Source: Sphingomicrobium marinum (lineage in GTDB: Bacteria > Pseudomonadota > Alphaproteobacteria > Sphingomonadales > Sphingomonadaceae). Taken from it: a stretch of 64,000 nt of DNA. The stretch is from positions 1,419,501 to 1,483,500 of the forward strand of contig NZ_JANPVQ010000001.1 in the NCBI RefSeq assembly GCF_026157105.1, read 5' to 3'. Under the pieces are notes generated by a model. The model did no database searches. It was not told the DNA's origin and was given only the letters and a program-made list of their open reading frames with translations. Each line of letters begins with the position of its first letter. Position 1 is the stretch's first letter. This document shows positions 9,209 through 17,596 of the stretch, in pieces. Both the position numbers and the translations under genes were made by a program.

Positions 9209-10693
9209 CTAGCTTTGTCGCGCTGGAGCAGGATGCAATTCATCCATCGGTCGCGACAGACCGTCGGGGCACACGATGCGGACATGATGCCGTTTGAGCC
9301 CGCGCGGTGAATGGACGCCGCAGCTATGCGCGATGGTCCCGACTTCCGTGCGCATATTGTCGACGAAATTGGCGACCTTGTCGGCTTTTTCTTCGGGCAC
9401 CAGGCCACGCTGCAGGCGTTTGTCGTGCGTGGTTACGCCGGTGGGGCAGCGGTTGGTGTTGCACTTCATCGCCTGGATACAGCCGATCGAGAACATGAAG
9501 CCGCGCGCCGAATTCACGAAGTCCGCCCCCGTCGCGAGCGCCCACGCGACATCGCCGGGCGTCACCATCTTGCCCGATGCGACGATCCGAATGCGGTCCT
9601 TGAGGCCAAACTGGTTACGCAGGTCGACGACCATCGGCAGGCTTTCGCGGATCGTCAGCCCGACATTGTCCATGAGCGGCATCGGCGCGGCGCCCGTCCC
9701 GCCGTCTCCGCTGTCGACCGTGATGAAGTCGGGCGCATCATTGGGATACCCCTTTGAGATATGCTCGAAATAGCTGAGCAGCCAGCCATAGGCGCCGACG
9801 ACGAACTTGATGCCGACGGGCTTGCCGGTGACGTCGCGCAGTCGCTGGATCATCGCACTAAGGTCTTCGATCGAATCAATTTCAGGATGCCGATTGGGCG
9901 AGATCGAGGCTTCGTGCGGGCGAATGCCCCTGATGTTCGCAATCTCCTCGTTGACCTTTTCCGCCGGCAGGATTCCGCCTTTTCCCGGTTTTGCGCCCTG
10001 GCTCAGCTTGAGTTCGAACATCCGGACCTGCGGATGGGCAGCCACTTCCTTCAGCTTCTCGTCCGAAAGCTCTCCATCTTCGGTGCGCACGCCATATTTG
10101 GCCGTCCCGATCTGGAATATGACGTCGCAATCGCCCTCGAGATGATAGGGTGCGAGGCCCCCTTCGCCGGTATTGAGCCAGCAGCCGGCCTTGGCCGCGC
10201 CGAGCGACAATGCCCGGATCGCCGGTTTGGACAGCGAGCCGTAGCTCATCGCCGAGATGTTGAAATAAGACGGCGCCAGATATGGGATACGTGAGCCCTC
10301 GCCGATCATCAGCGCGTCGGCTTCGACGGCATCTTCGTCCAGTGTCGGCCACGCACAATTGACGAAAATCGGCGTGCCTACAGGTTGCAGGTTCTTGGTC
10401 GATCCGAAGGCGAGCGTGTTGCCCTTACCACTGGCCGCGCGGTCAACCCATTCGCGCTGGGCCCGATTAAAGGGCATCTCCTCGCGGTCCATCGCGAAGA
10501 AGTATTGGCGGAAAAACTCGCCGAGTTCGGAAAAGATGTGGCGGAAGCGTCCGATGACGGGATAGTTGCGCCGCACCGCGTCCCTGGTCTGGGTGATATC
10601 GATGACAAACAGCACCACCCCGAGCAGCAGCAGCAGCCCTACAACCCAGATGAAGATGACAGCCAGCGTCTCCGCTACGTTGCTCATTCCCAC
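9209..10693 (-). CDS. Membrane-anchored FMN-binding glutamate synthase-like protein
   Basis: A 494-residue protein with one N-terminal transmembrane helix (IFIWVVGLLLLLGVVLFVI, about residues 13-31) followed by a complete GltB central/FMN-type domain. Family landmarks are YFNISAMSYGSLSKPAIRAL, NTGEGGLAPYHL, KLSQGAKPGKGG, ITVDSGDGGTGAAP, RGFMFSIGCIQAMKC and NTNRCPTGV. The last two contain the cysteines that in glutamate synthase bind the 3Fe-4S cluster. There is no amidotransferase (GATase) domain and no GltD partner nearby, so it is not a standard glutamate synthase; the substrate is unknown. A GTG at 10693 has GGGAG at ideal spacing; an ATG at 10687 is the alternative. Confidence 0.88.
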   Translation of the reverse strand: MGMSNVAETLAVIFIWVVGLLLLLGVVLFVIDITQTRDAVRRNYPVIGRFRHIFSELGEFFRQYFFAMDREEMPFNRAQREWVDRAASGKGNTLAFGSTKNLQPVGTPIFVNCAWPTLDEDAVEADALMIGEGSRIPYLAPSYFNISAMSYGSLSKPAIRALSLGAAKAGCWLNTGEGGLAPYHLEGDCDVIFQIGTAKYGVRTEDGELSDEKLKEVAAHPQVRMFELKLSQGAKPGKGGILPAEKVNEEIANIRGIRPHEASISPNRHPEIDSIEDLSAMIQRLRDVTGKPVGIKFVVGAYGWLLSYFEHISKGYPNDAPDFITVDSGDGGTGAAPMPLMDNVGLTIRESLPMVVDLRNQFGLKDRIRIVASGKMVTPGDVAWALATGADFVNSARGFMFSIGCIQAMKCNTNRCPTGVTTHDKRLQRGLVPEEKADKVANFVDNMRTEVGTIAHSCGVHSPRGLKRHHVRIVCPDGLSRPMDELHPAPARQS

Positions 10694-10739
10694 GCTATTG
10701 CTCCCTTCAGGCCGCTCCTTGCTAGCAATTCGAAGCCAG

Positions 10740-10767
10740 TTGGCAAAAAGCTACTTCATTCTATGAT
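10740..10767 (+). promoter_or_regulatory. Candidate sigma70-type promoter of the TIR-TPR gene
   Basis: TTGGCA (10740-10745) and TATGAT (10762-10767) each match the consensus at five of six positions and are separated by 16 bases. Transcription would begin about 33 bases before the ATG at 10807. This is pattern recognition only. Confidence 0.5.
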
Positions 10768-10806
10768 GGCGGTTTGTCGCGTCTTCACCATGATCGATAG
10801 GGGGCA

Positions 10807-12747
10807 ATGATCGAAGACGACTGCCACGATGATGAAGCGCAGAAGGGCGCGGAAAGCGTCTTCGTCAGCTATAGCCGCGAAAACGAAGACGCGGCACAGC
10901 GGATCGTGCGCCTGCTCGAAGCGCAGGGCTTCGACGTGTGGTGGGATGCGCTCATCCAGGGCGGCAATCGTTTTGCCGATCTTATCGAGGCCAAGCTCGA
11001 CCAGTCGGACAAGGTGGTGGTGCTGTGGTCATCGAGCGCGGTGCGCTCGGAATGGGTGACCGACGAAGCCACGAAGGGCCGCGACGCGGGCAAGCTTATC
11101 CCCGTCACGCTCGATGGCACCCAACCCCCAATGGGCTTTCGCCAGCACCAAATGATCGATGCAAGCCAGTCCGATTTCACGGCTGGAGACACCGCGATGC
11201 AGGCGCTCATCAAGGCGCTGTGGGCGGAGGGTGTGTCCGAATGGGCGGGCGACCTTCCGCCGGGCGAGACACGCGTTTCGCGCCGCAGCTTGCTGATTGG
11301 CGGCGGCGTGGTAAGCGCGCTGGTCGCAGGCGGCGGCCTTGTCGCCTTTGGGGACAAGATATTCGGCCCCGGTCCGAACGATCGCAGCATCGCCGTGCTC
11401 CCGTTCAGCAATCTGAACGAGGATAGCGAACAGGCCTATTTCTCGACCGGGCTCGCAGAAGAATTGCGCACCCGGCTTGGGCTGCACCCCGATATCCTGG
11501 TCGCCGCGCAGACCAGTTCGGAAACGGTGGCAGAGCTCCAGTTGGATGCCCAGCAGATCGCATCGCGTCTGAAAGTCGCCAACGTCCTCGAAGGCAGCGT
11601 TCGACGCGGTGACGGGCTCGTGCGCGTAGTCTTGCGCCTGGTAGACGGCCGTGACGGGTTCGAACGCTGGAGCGATAGTCTTGACCGGCCTTTCGACGCC
11701 CTACTCGAACTGCAGCAGGACATTGCCGACCTCGTCGCCGACCAACTGGCGGTGCAGCTCGCCAAATCCAGTGCGGGCGATGCGACGGGCGGGACGCGGT
11801 CGGCACAGGCGCTCGATGCGTATCTGGAGGGAGCGGAACTCTATCGCCAGGCTGTCGATGAAAGCACCGATCGCCGCGCCCTGGCCTTGTATGGCAAGGC
11901 GCTCGAACTCGATCCGGAATATGCGGCAGCGCACGCCGCACGCGCCCGCGCACTCACGGTTATCGCAAGCAATTATTCGCGCGGCGAGGAACTGGCGCCG
12001 CTATATGCGGAAGCGCTGGTCGCGGCGCGTCGGTCGGTCGAGATCGCACCGCAATTTAGCACCGGCCACAGCGCGCTCGGTTTCGTGCTGGCCAACGGCA
12101 TGCTCGACATTCGCGGTGCGCGCGCCGCCTATCTCGAAAGCTATCGGACCGGCTTCGGCAATGCCGACATCCTGTCCGGGTTCGCCAATTTCGGTGCGCG
12201 TGCCGGCGATCTCGAAGAGGCGCGCGACGCCGTTTTTCGAGCCAAGCAGCTCGATCCGCTCAACGCCCAGCACTGGCGCAATGCCGCCTTGATCGAAATG
12301 AATGCCGGCGACTTCGCTGCCGCCCGCGAACAATGCCGCCAAGCGCTGGCAATCAACGACGATGCGCGTAGCGTTATGGGGTTCCTCGGCACCATGGCAC
12401 TGCTCGAAGGGGCCGTGGAAACCGCCAAGGAATATTTCGAAAAGGAGCCTAGCGGACTGACCAGAAATCGCGGTTTAGCGATTGTAGCGGCGCGCGAGGG
12501 CAATGACGCGGAAAGCGCCGTCTATCGTCAGAACCTGGAGCGCGAATATGGCGATAATGCGCTCTACCAACTCGCGCAGGTCGATGCGCAGACCGGGGCG
12601 CCCGAAGCAGCGCTCGACAAGCTGGAGCGCGCTTACGAGGCCGGCGATAGCGGGCTGGTGCAGTCCTATCTCGATCCACTCTTGGAGCCAATCCGTAGCC
12701 AAGAGCGATTTCAGGCCTTAATGGAGAAGCTCGGTTTCGAAGCCTGA
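10807..12747 (+). CDS. TIR domain-transmembrane-TolB-like-TPR protein
   Basis: The 646-residue protein has four parts. A cytosolic TIR domain spans about residues 17-145: it begins SVFVSYSRENEDAA, has GFDVWWDALIQGGNRF, and has SSSAVRSEWVTDE, whose Glu87 aligns with the catalytic glutamate of NAD-cleaving TIRs. A single transmembrane helix follows at about 158-180 (SLLIGGGVVSALVAGGGLVAF). Next comes a TolB-like/FlgO-like segment beginning SIAVLPFSNLNEDSE. The C-terminal half is TPR repeats, for example ALALYGKALELDPEYAAAHAARARAL. Similar TM-IAVLPF-TPR backbones are fused to cyclase, HTH or kinase domains in other proteobacteria, suggesting a sensor with an interchangeable output. NADase activity or adaptor function is inference. 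The small lipoprotein at 12769 follows closely. Confidence 0.88.
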   Translation: MIEDDCHDDEAQKGAESVFVSYSRENEDAAQRIVRLLEAQGFDVWWDALIQGGNRFADLIEAKLDQSDKVVVLWSSSAVRSEWVTDEATKGRDAGKLIPVTLDGTQPPMGFRQHQMIDASQSDFTAGDTAMQALIKALWAEGVSEWAGDLPPGETRVSRRSLLIGGGVVSALVAGGGLVAFGDKIFGPGPNDRSIAVLPFSNLNEDSEQAYFSTGLAEELRTRLGLHPDILVAAQTSSETVAELQLDAQQIASRLKVANVLEGSVRRGDGLVRVVLRLVDGRDGFERWSDSLDRPFDALLELQQDIADLVADQLAVQLAKSSAGDATGGTRSAQALDAYLEGAELYRQAVDESTDRRALALYGKALELDPEYAAAHAARARALTVIASNYSRGEELAPLYAEALVAARRSVEIAPQFSTGHSALGFVLANGMLDIRGARAAYLESYRTGFGNADILSGFANFGARAGDLEEARDAVFRAKQLDPLNAQHWRNAALIEMNAGDFAAAREQCRQALAINDDARSVMGFLGTMALLEGAVETAKEYFEKEPSGLTRNRGLAIVAAREGNDAESAVYRQNLEREYGDNALYQLAQVDAQTGAPEAALDKLERAYEAGDSGLVQSYLDPLLEPIRSQERFQALMEKLGFEA

Positions 12748-12768
12748 CGAAACCAACAAAGGGGACCA

Positions 12769-12987
12769 ATGATGAAAAAGACCATGATCACTGCCATCCT
12801 GGCGTCTAGCGCACTGGGCCTCGCGGCCTGCGCATCGCCCGAAGAGGAAACCGCGACCGAGGAAGCAACCGAAGAGGTGGTTGACGATACAGCGATGGAA
12901 GAAGAGCCGATGGACGTCGGCAATGAATTGGGCAACGAGACCGATGACGACGATCGCGGCGGCGACGACGATCGTACTGTCGAGTAG
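12769..12987 (+). CDS. Small acidic lipoprotein, function unknown
   Basis: A 72-residue protein starting MMKKTMITAILASSALGLAA, with the lipobox LAAC and the mature part starting at Cys. After the cysteine almost every third residue is Asp or Glu (for example PEEETATEEATEEVVDD, and a DDDDRGGDDDR tail), so the mature chain is highly acidic and probably unstructured. Ribosome binding site GGGG lies four bases upstream. It follows the TIR-TPR gene by 21 bases and is closed by a hairpin terminator, so the two may be co-transcribed. No domain is recognisable. Very acidic short lipoproteins recur in Sphingomonadales, but no function is known to me. Confidence 0.75.
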   Translation: MMKKTMITAILASSALGLAACASPEEETATEEATEEVVDDTAMEEEPMDVGNELGNETDDDDRGGDDDRTVE

Positions 12988-13009
12988 TTTCCCTCTAGGC
13001 ATAATTATC

Positions 13010-13044
13010 GGGCGGCGGCGCATTTGCGGTGCCGCCCGTTCTCT
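13010..13044 (+). terminator. Hairpin terminator after the acidic lipoprotein gene
   Basis: GGGCGGC (13010-13016) pairs with GCCGCCC (13031-13037), with further G-C pairs inside, and GTTCTCTT follows. The stem is strong; the U-tract is imperfect. Confidence 0.6.
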
Positions 13045-13100
13045 TGTCGATTGACCGCTTTTGGCTAGCGCCCCTCTCCTTGCGGCGCTAAAGCGCGCCC

Positions 13101-14300
13101 ATGCTACAGAAATCTTCCAAGACAATCGTCCCGTTTGATTGGACCGACCCGTTCGACCTTGAAAGCCAGCTCAGCGATGAGGAGCGCATGGTTCGCGACA
13201 CCGCGCATGCCTTCGCGCAGGAACAATTGCTGCCCAACGTCAAGCAGGCCTTCATGGATGATGCCTTCGACCCCGACATCATGCCCAAGATGGGCGAACT
13301 TGGCCTCTTGGGAGCGACGGTGGACGAGGAATATGGCGGCGCCGGGCTCGGCTATGTCAGCTACGGCCTGATCGCACGCGAGATCGAGCGCGTGGACAGC
13401 GGCTATCGCAGCGCCTGTTCAGTCCAGTCGAGCCTCGTGATGCACCCGATCAACGCCTACGGATCGGAAGAGCAAAAGAAAAAGTGGCTGCCGCAGCTGG
13501 CTGCGGGCACCAAGGTCGGCTGTTTTGGCCTCACCGAACCTGATGCGGGTTCCGACCCCGGCGGCATGCGCACCCGCGCCAAGAAGGTCGATGGCGGCTA
13601 TGTCCTCAATGGCGCCAAGATGTGGATCACCAACTCGCCGATCGCCGATGTCTTCGTGGTCTGGGCGAAATCGGATGCGCATGACGGCAAAATCCGCGGC
13701 TTCCTGCTCGAAAAGGGTATGAAGGGCCTGTCCGCGCCCAAGGTGAAGGACAAGCTGAGCCTGCGCGCCTCGATCACTGGCGAAATCGTGATGGACAATG
13801 TCGAAGTCGGCGAAGACGCGCTGCTTCCCAATGTCGAAGGGCTGAAAGGCCCGTTCGGATGCCTCAACGTCGCGCGCTATGGCATCAGCTGGGGCGCCAT
13901 GGGTGCTGCCGAAGCATGCTTCGCTGCCGCGCGCGACTATATGCTCGAGCGCAAGCAATTCGATCGCCCGCTCGCCGCCAACCAGATACCGCAATTGAAG
14001 TTTGCCAACATGCTCACCGAGATCGCGCTTGGCCTGCAGGCTAGCCTGCGCGTCGGTCGTCGGCTCGAGGCGGGCGAGCTCGATCCGGTCGCGATCAGCG
14101 TGATCAAGCGCAACAATTGCGGCAAGGCGCTGGATATCGCCCGCACCGCGCGCGACATGCTCGGCGGTAACGGCATTTCGGCCGAATATCCGGTGATGCG
14201 CCACGCGCTCAATCTCGAAACGGTCAACACCTATGAAGGTACGCACGATGTGCATGCGCTCATCATCGGGCGCGCCATCACCGGGATTTCGGCTTTTTAG
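13101..14300 (+). CDS. gcdH: Glutaryl-CoA dehydrogenase
   Basis: A FAD-dependent acyl-CoA dehydrogenase that oxidises and decarboxylates glutaryl-CoA to crotonyl-CoA in lysine/tryptophan breakdown. Among acyl-CoA dehydrogenases, the stretches [15 protein letters not shown] (with the substrate-binding Arg), [40 protein letters not shown]-like [16 protein letters not shown] and [18 protein letters not shown] match the glutaryl-CoA-specific subfamily, including the human enzyme. The Glu in YEGTHD is the catalytic base. At 399 residues it is full length and without a targeting peptide. It is a single gene with its own upstream region; no glutarate transport or crotonase gene adjoins it. Confidence 0.95.
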   Translation: MLQKSSKTIVPFDWTDPFDLESQLSDEERMVRDTAHAFAQEQLLPNVKQAFMDDAFDPDIMPKMGELGLLGATVDEEYGGAGLGYVSYGLIAREIERVDSGYRSACSVQSSLVMHPINAYGSEEQKKKWLPQLAAGTKVGCFGLTEPDAGSDPGGMRTRAKKVDGGYVLNGAKMWITNSPIADVFVVWAKSDAHDGKIRGFLLEKGMKGLSAPKVKDKLSLRASITGEIVMDNVEVGEDALLPNVEGLKGPFGCLNVARYGISWGAMGAAEACFAAARDYMLERKQFDRPLAANQIPQLKFANMLTEIALGLQASLRVGRRLEAGELDPVAISVIKRNNCGKALDIARTARDMLGGNGISAEYPVMRHALNLETVNTYEGTHDVHALIIGRAITGISAF

Positions 14301-14350
14301 ATTAACCTTTCCGCGCTAGGCTCTCCCCCAAGCATCTGTGGGGGAGTTTC

Positions 14351-14908
14351 ATGACGCTGATCATCACCTTGGTCGTTCTGGCTGTCATCGCGTTCGCGGT
14401 GATCGCAATCTATAACAACCTGGTGCGCCTGCGCGCGCTGGTGCGCGAGGCCTTCAGCGGGATCACCGTGCAGCTGCGCCGTCGCGCCGACCTCATCCCC
14501 AACCTCGTCAAGACCGTGGAAGGCTATGCCACCCACGAAAAGGACACGCTTGAGAAAGTCATCGCGCAGCGCGGCAACGCGGCGGCAGCCAAGGGCGTCG
14601 AGGCAACGGCGCAGGCCGACAGCCTGATGAGCGGCCTGATCGGTCGCTTGCTGGCGGTCGCCGAGGATTATCCCGAGCTCAAGGCCGACGAAAACTTCCA
14701 GATGCTGCAGAACGAGCTGTCGGCAATCGAAGGCGAGCTGCAGGCCACGCGCCGCTATTACAACGCCACCGCGCGCGATCTCAACACGCGGGTGCAAAGC
14801 TTCCCCGATGTCGTGGTCGCTGGACCGTTCGGCTTTAGTACCGAGCCATATTACGAAGATCCCGACGAAAGCATCCAGACCGCGCCAAAGGTCGAGTTCA
14901 ACAACTGA
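14351..14908 (+). CDS. lemA: LemA family protein
   Basis: A 185-residue inner-membrane protein. An N-terminal transmembrane helix (MTLIITLVVLAVIAFAVIAI) is followed by a helical bundle. The LemA signature is present: YNNLVRLRALVREAFSGI, RRADLIPNLVKTVEGYA, and later YPELKADENFQMLQNEL and RYYNATARDLN. The role is unknown, although the family is widespread and usually paired with TPM or DUF2207 membrane proteins, as here: its stop shares a base with the next start (TGATG). GGGGAG sits about five bases before the ATG. Confidence 0.95.
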   Translation: MTLIITLVVLAVIAFAVIAIYNNLVRLRALVREAFSGITVQLRRRADLIPNLVKTVEGYATHEKDTLEKVIAQRGNAAAAKGVEATAQADSLMSGLIGRLLAVAEDYPELKADENFQMLQNELSAIEGELQATRRYYNATARDLNTRVQSFPDVVVAGPFGFSTEPYYEDPDESIQTAPKVEFNN

Positions 14909-16836
14909 TGCGTGCGCCGGGCGCACTTCTCGCCCTTTTCCTGGCCTTGTTCGCCTTTGCCGCCCCGGCAGCGGCGGACGAGCGCATCCTGGCATGGCAC
15001 AGCGATTTCTTCATCGCCGAAAATGGCGTGATGACCGTGACCGAACGCATTCGTGTGCGATCGGAAAACAACCGTATCCGGCGCGGCATTTTTCGCGATC
15101 TGCCCACCCGCTACGCCACCGATCATGGCGGTACCATCAAGGTCGGCTTTGAGTTCATCGGTGCCGAGCGTAACGGCCGCGCCGAAAGCTACAGTCTCGA
15201 TCGCATGTCCAACGGACTACGTATCAAGATCGGCGACCCAGACGTCTTTATCGGCGCGGGCGAGCACGAATATGTGCTGCGCTATCGCATCAAGCGCGCG
15301 GTTGGCTTTTTCGACGGCTTCGACGAACTGTACTGGAACGTAACCGGCACCGGATGGGCGTTTCCCATCGATAGTGCCCGCGCCACCGTTCGGCTGCCCG
15401 AACCGGTCGAGTTTGGCCAGGCCGCTGTCTATACGGGTCGCCGAGGGTCGAGCGCCAGCAACGCCGAGGTGACGGCGCGCGAACCCGGTATCATCCGCTT
15501 TGCCACGACGCGTGGCCTCGCGCCGGGCGAAGGGCTCACGATCGCGGTCGCCTTTCCGAAGGGTGTCGTGGCCCCGCCGACCGAAGCCGAACTGCAGGTT
15601 CGTCGCATAGCGCAGCTCGCCGCGCCAATTGGCGCCATTCTCGGCATCCTCCTCATCTTCGGCTATTATTATGTTGCCTGGAAGAAAGCCGGCCGCGATC
15701 CCAGGCCCGGCACCGTCGTACCGCTATTCGCGCCGCCCGATGACATGAGCCCTGCCGCCATGCGGTACGTCACCAAGCAGCGCATGGATAATCGCGGTTT
15801 CGCCGCCGCGATGGTCAATGCCGCGGTCAAGGGCCATGTCCGCCTCGTCGAAGAGGGCGGCAGTTTCTTCGGCCTCGCCAAGGGCAAGACGCATATCGAA
15901 CGGCTCGAGGGGCCTGCAGCCCGCCCGCTCGAAGAGGGTGAGCGGCGCATGCTCGACCGGTTGGTGCCGATCGGCGACTCCATCACGATAGACCAAGAAC
16001 ATCACGCGGACTTCCGTGCCGCGATGAAGAAGCTCGGCAAGCCACACGAAAAACGTTTCGATGGCGCCGCCTTCAATCGCAATATCGGCTGGGCGGTGGC
16101 GGGGCTTGCCTTCGTGCTGCTCGGTGCCTGGATGGGCGCGGCCGGCACCGTTTGGGCCGAAGACGCGGCAAGCCCGCTTTATCTTCTGCTGACGGTCAGC
16201 GGCATGGCGATCACCGGGCTGCTATTCTTCTCGGTGCCGGAAAAAGGGTCGGGGCTGCGCTGGCCGATCATTTTCCTCGCCAGTGCCACGGGGATTGCGA
16301 CAACGCTTGGCGCGCTGCCGATGTTGCCGCTTGCCCTGTCGACCGGAAACGCCCTTCCGGTGCTCGCCCCGCTTTTCATTGGCGGTTTGATGTGGCTCGG
16401 CGGTTTTTTCTGGATGTCGGCCCCTACCGTGGAAGGGCGCGCTCTCCTCGACAGGATAGCCGGCTTCAAACGCTATCTGTCGACGACCGAGCAGGAACGG
16501 TTTGACCGCATGCAGCCGGCGAACGAGGATCTGCAATTGTTCGAGCGCTATCTGCCCTACGCGATCGCGCTCGGCGTTGAGAATAAGTGGGCCAAGCGCT
16601 TCGAAAGCAAGCTGTTGGCCGCCGCCAACGACCCGGGCCGCGTCGATCGTGGCTTCTACTGGTATTCAGGCTCGCAAAACGTCTGGGACAATCCGACCAA
16701 GTTCGCGACCGCGATTGGCTCCTCGATGGCATCTTCAATCGCCAGCGCATCGACTGCTCCCGGATCGTCGAGCGGATCGGGCGGCGGCGGGTTTTCCGGC
16801 GGTGGCGGTGGCGGTGGTGGTGGCGGTGGCTGGTAA
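14908..16836 (+). CDS. DUF2207 domain membrane protein
   Basis: The 642-residue protein begins with a signal peptide (MRAPGALLALFLALFAF, cleavage near AAADE). The N-terminal extracytoplasmic DUF2207 region includes RIRVRSENNRIRRGIFRDLP and the W in DELYWNVTGTGWAFPI. A transmembrane segment (LAAPIGAILGILLIFGYYYVAW) follows, then a cytosolic helical part. Several further helices lie around residues 390-515. The C-terminus is a glycine-rich tail ending SGGGGGGGGGGGW, a feature seen in many members of this family. Function is unknown; it is coupled to LemA. Such LemA-DUF2207 pairs are inferred to take part in envelope protein handling. Confidence 0.88.
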   Translation: MRAPGALLALFLALFAFAAPAAADERILAWHSDFFIAENGVMTVTERIRVRSENNRIRRGIFRDLPTRYATDHGGTIKVGFEFIGAERNGRAESYSLDRMSNGLRIKIGDPDVFIGAGEHEYVLRYRIKRAVGFFDGFDELYWNVTGTGWAFPIDSARATVRLPEPVEFGQAAVYTGRRGSSASNAEVTAREPGIIRFATTRGLAPGEGLTIAVAFPKGVVAPPTEAELQVRRIAQLAAPIGAILGILLIFGYYYVAWKKAGRDPRPGTVVPLFAPPDDMSPAAMRYVTKQRMDNRGFAAAMVNAAVKGHVRLVEEGGSFFGLAKGKTHIERLEGPAARPLEEGERRMLDRLVPIGDSITIDQEHHADFRAAMKKLGKPHEKRFDGAAFNRNIGWAVAGLAFVLLGAWMGAAGTVWAEDAASPLYLLLTVSGMAITGLLFFSVPEKGSGLRWPIIFLASATGIATTLGALPMLPLALSTGNALPVLAPLFIGGLMWLGGFFWMSAPTVEGRALLDRIAGFKRYLSTTEQERFDRMQPANEDLQLFERYLPYAIALGVENKWAKRFESKLLAAANDPGRVDRGFYWYSGSQNVWDNPTKFATAIGSSMASSIASASTAPGSSSGSGGGGFSGGGGGGGGGGGW

Positions 16837-16837
16837 G

Positions 16838-17362
16838 CTACCAGGCCGGGCGTTTGAGCACGATGATCATTTCATCGTTGAGTTCGCTCACCGAATGACG
16901 TTCGAACCCTAATTTGTTCGCCAGCTTGAAGGACGGCTCATGCCCTTCTTCGATGATCGCCCAGATCGGCGTGGGTTCGAGATTGGCCTCGGCCCACTCG
17001 AGCGCCGCGCTGCAAGCCTCGTAGGCATAGCCCTGCCCGTGGACATCGCTATCCAGCACCCAGCCCATTTCCGGTTGGCCGTCGAAGCCCAATCCGCGCT
17101 GCGCATCGAAAAGTCCAAGATCGCCGAGTAAACGTTCGTCCTCGCGGCGCAGCACCATCCATCCGCCGTAGCCGCGCACGATCCATTGACCGACGCCGCT
17201 GACAACGCGGCGCCAATGTTCGGACCATGTCAGCGGCGGCCCGAGATGCGCGTGCACATCGGGCTTTTGCAGGATCGCGTGCTTGGCAGGAAAATCCTCC
17301 GCGACGAAGCCGCGAAGGATGAGCCGTTCCGTGTGAAGCACGGGCGCGGGATGCGCGCCCAT
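16838..17362 (-). CDS. GNAT family N-acetyltransferase (RimJ/RimL type)
   Basis: A 174-residue protein beginning MGAHPAPVLHTERLILRGF; TERLxLR is the standard opening of the RimJ/RimL-like acetyltransferase subgroup. The acetyl-CoA site appears as the helix after MGWVLDSDVHGQGYAYEAC (a relaxed Q/RxxGxG/A), followed by EEGHEPSFKLANKLGFER, the canonical NxxSxxxxxKxGF motif. The acceptor (a ribosomal protein N-terminus, an amino acid or an antibiotic) cannot be predicted. It lies three bases downstream of rpmE on the same strand and may be co-transcribed with it. Confidence 0.9.
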   Translation of the reverse strand: MGAHPAPVLHTERLILRGFVAEDFPAKHAILQKPDVHAHLGPPLTWSEHWRRVVSGVGQWIVRGYGGWMVLRREDERLLGDLGLFDAQRGLGFDGQPEMGWVLDSDVHGQGYAYEACSAALEWAEANLEPTPIWAIIEEGHEPSFKLANKLGFERHSVSELNDEMIIVLKRPAW

Positions 17363-17365
17363 GGC

Positions 17366-17596
17366 CTACTTCTTGGTCGAGAGCGACAGACCGCCGAACC
17401 GCTTGTTGAACTTGTCAACGCGGCCACCTTCGGCGGCACGACGCGAACCACCGGTCCAGGCCGGGTGCGTCTTGGGGTCGATGTCGAGGTGCAGCGTGTC
17501 GCCTTCCGAGCCCCAGGTGGAGCGCGTTTCGAACACGGTACCGTCGGTCATTTCGACCTTGATCATGTGGTAGTCGGGATGCGTATCGTTTTTCAC
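17366..17596 (-). CDS. rpmE: 50S ribosomal protein L31
   Basis: A 76-residue ribosomal protein. Translation from the GTG at 17596 reads [20 protein letters not shown], followed by [21 protein letters not shown] and a basic C-terminus. It belongs to the cysteine-free (zinc-independent) L31 form usual in alphaproteobacteria. An open frame extends upstream to 17680, but the GTG is preferred: family proteins start there and AAGGAAAAA lies just upstream. It is transcribed away from the cobalamin riboswitch. Confidence 0.95.
   Translation of the reverse strand: MKNDTHPDYHMIKVEMTDGTVFETRSTWGSEGDTLHLDIDPKTHPAWTGGSRRAAEGGRVDKFNKRFGGLSLSTKK

Noticed and set aside
10740-12987. TIR gene as part of a phage-defence island
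   Set aside because: No neighbouring nuclease, cyclase, integrase or toxin genes are present; the flanks are metabolic and envelope genes, so no island is claimed.
16780-16836. GGC/GGT run as a DNA microsatellite element
   Set aside because: It encodes the glycine tail of the DUF2207 protein; similar tails are conserved in the family.
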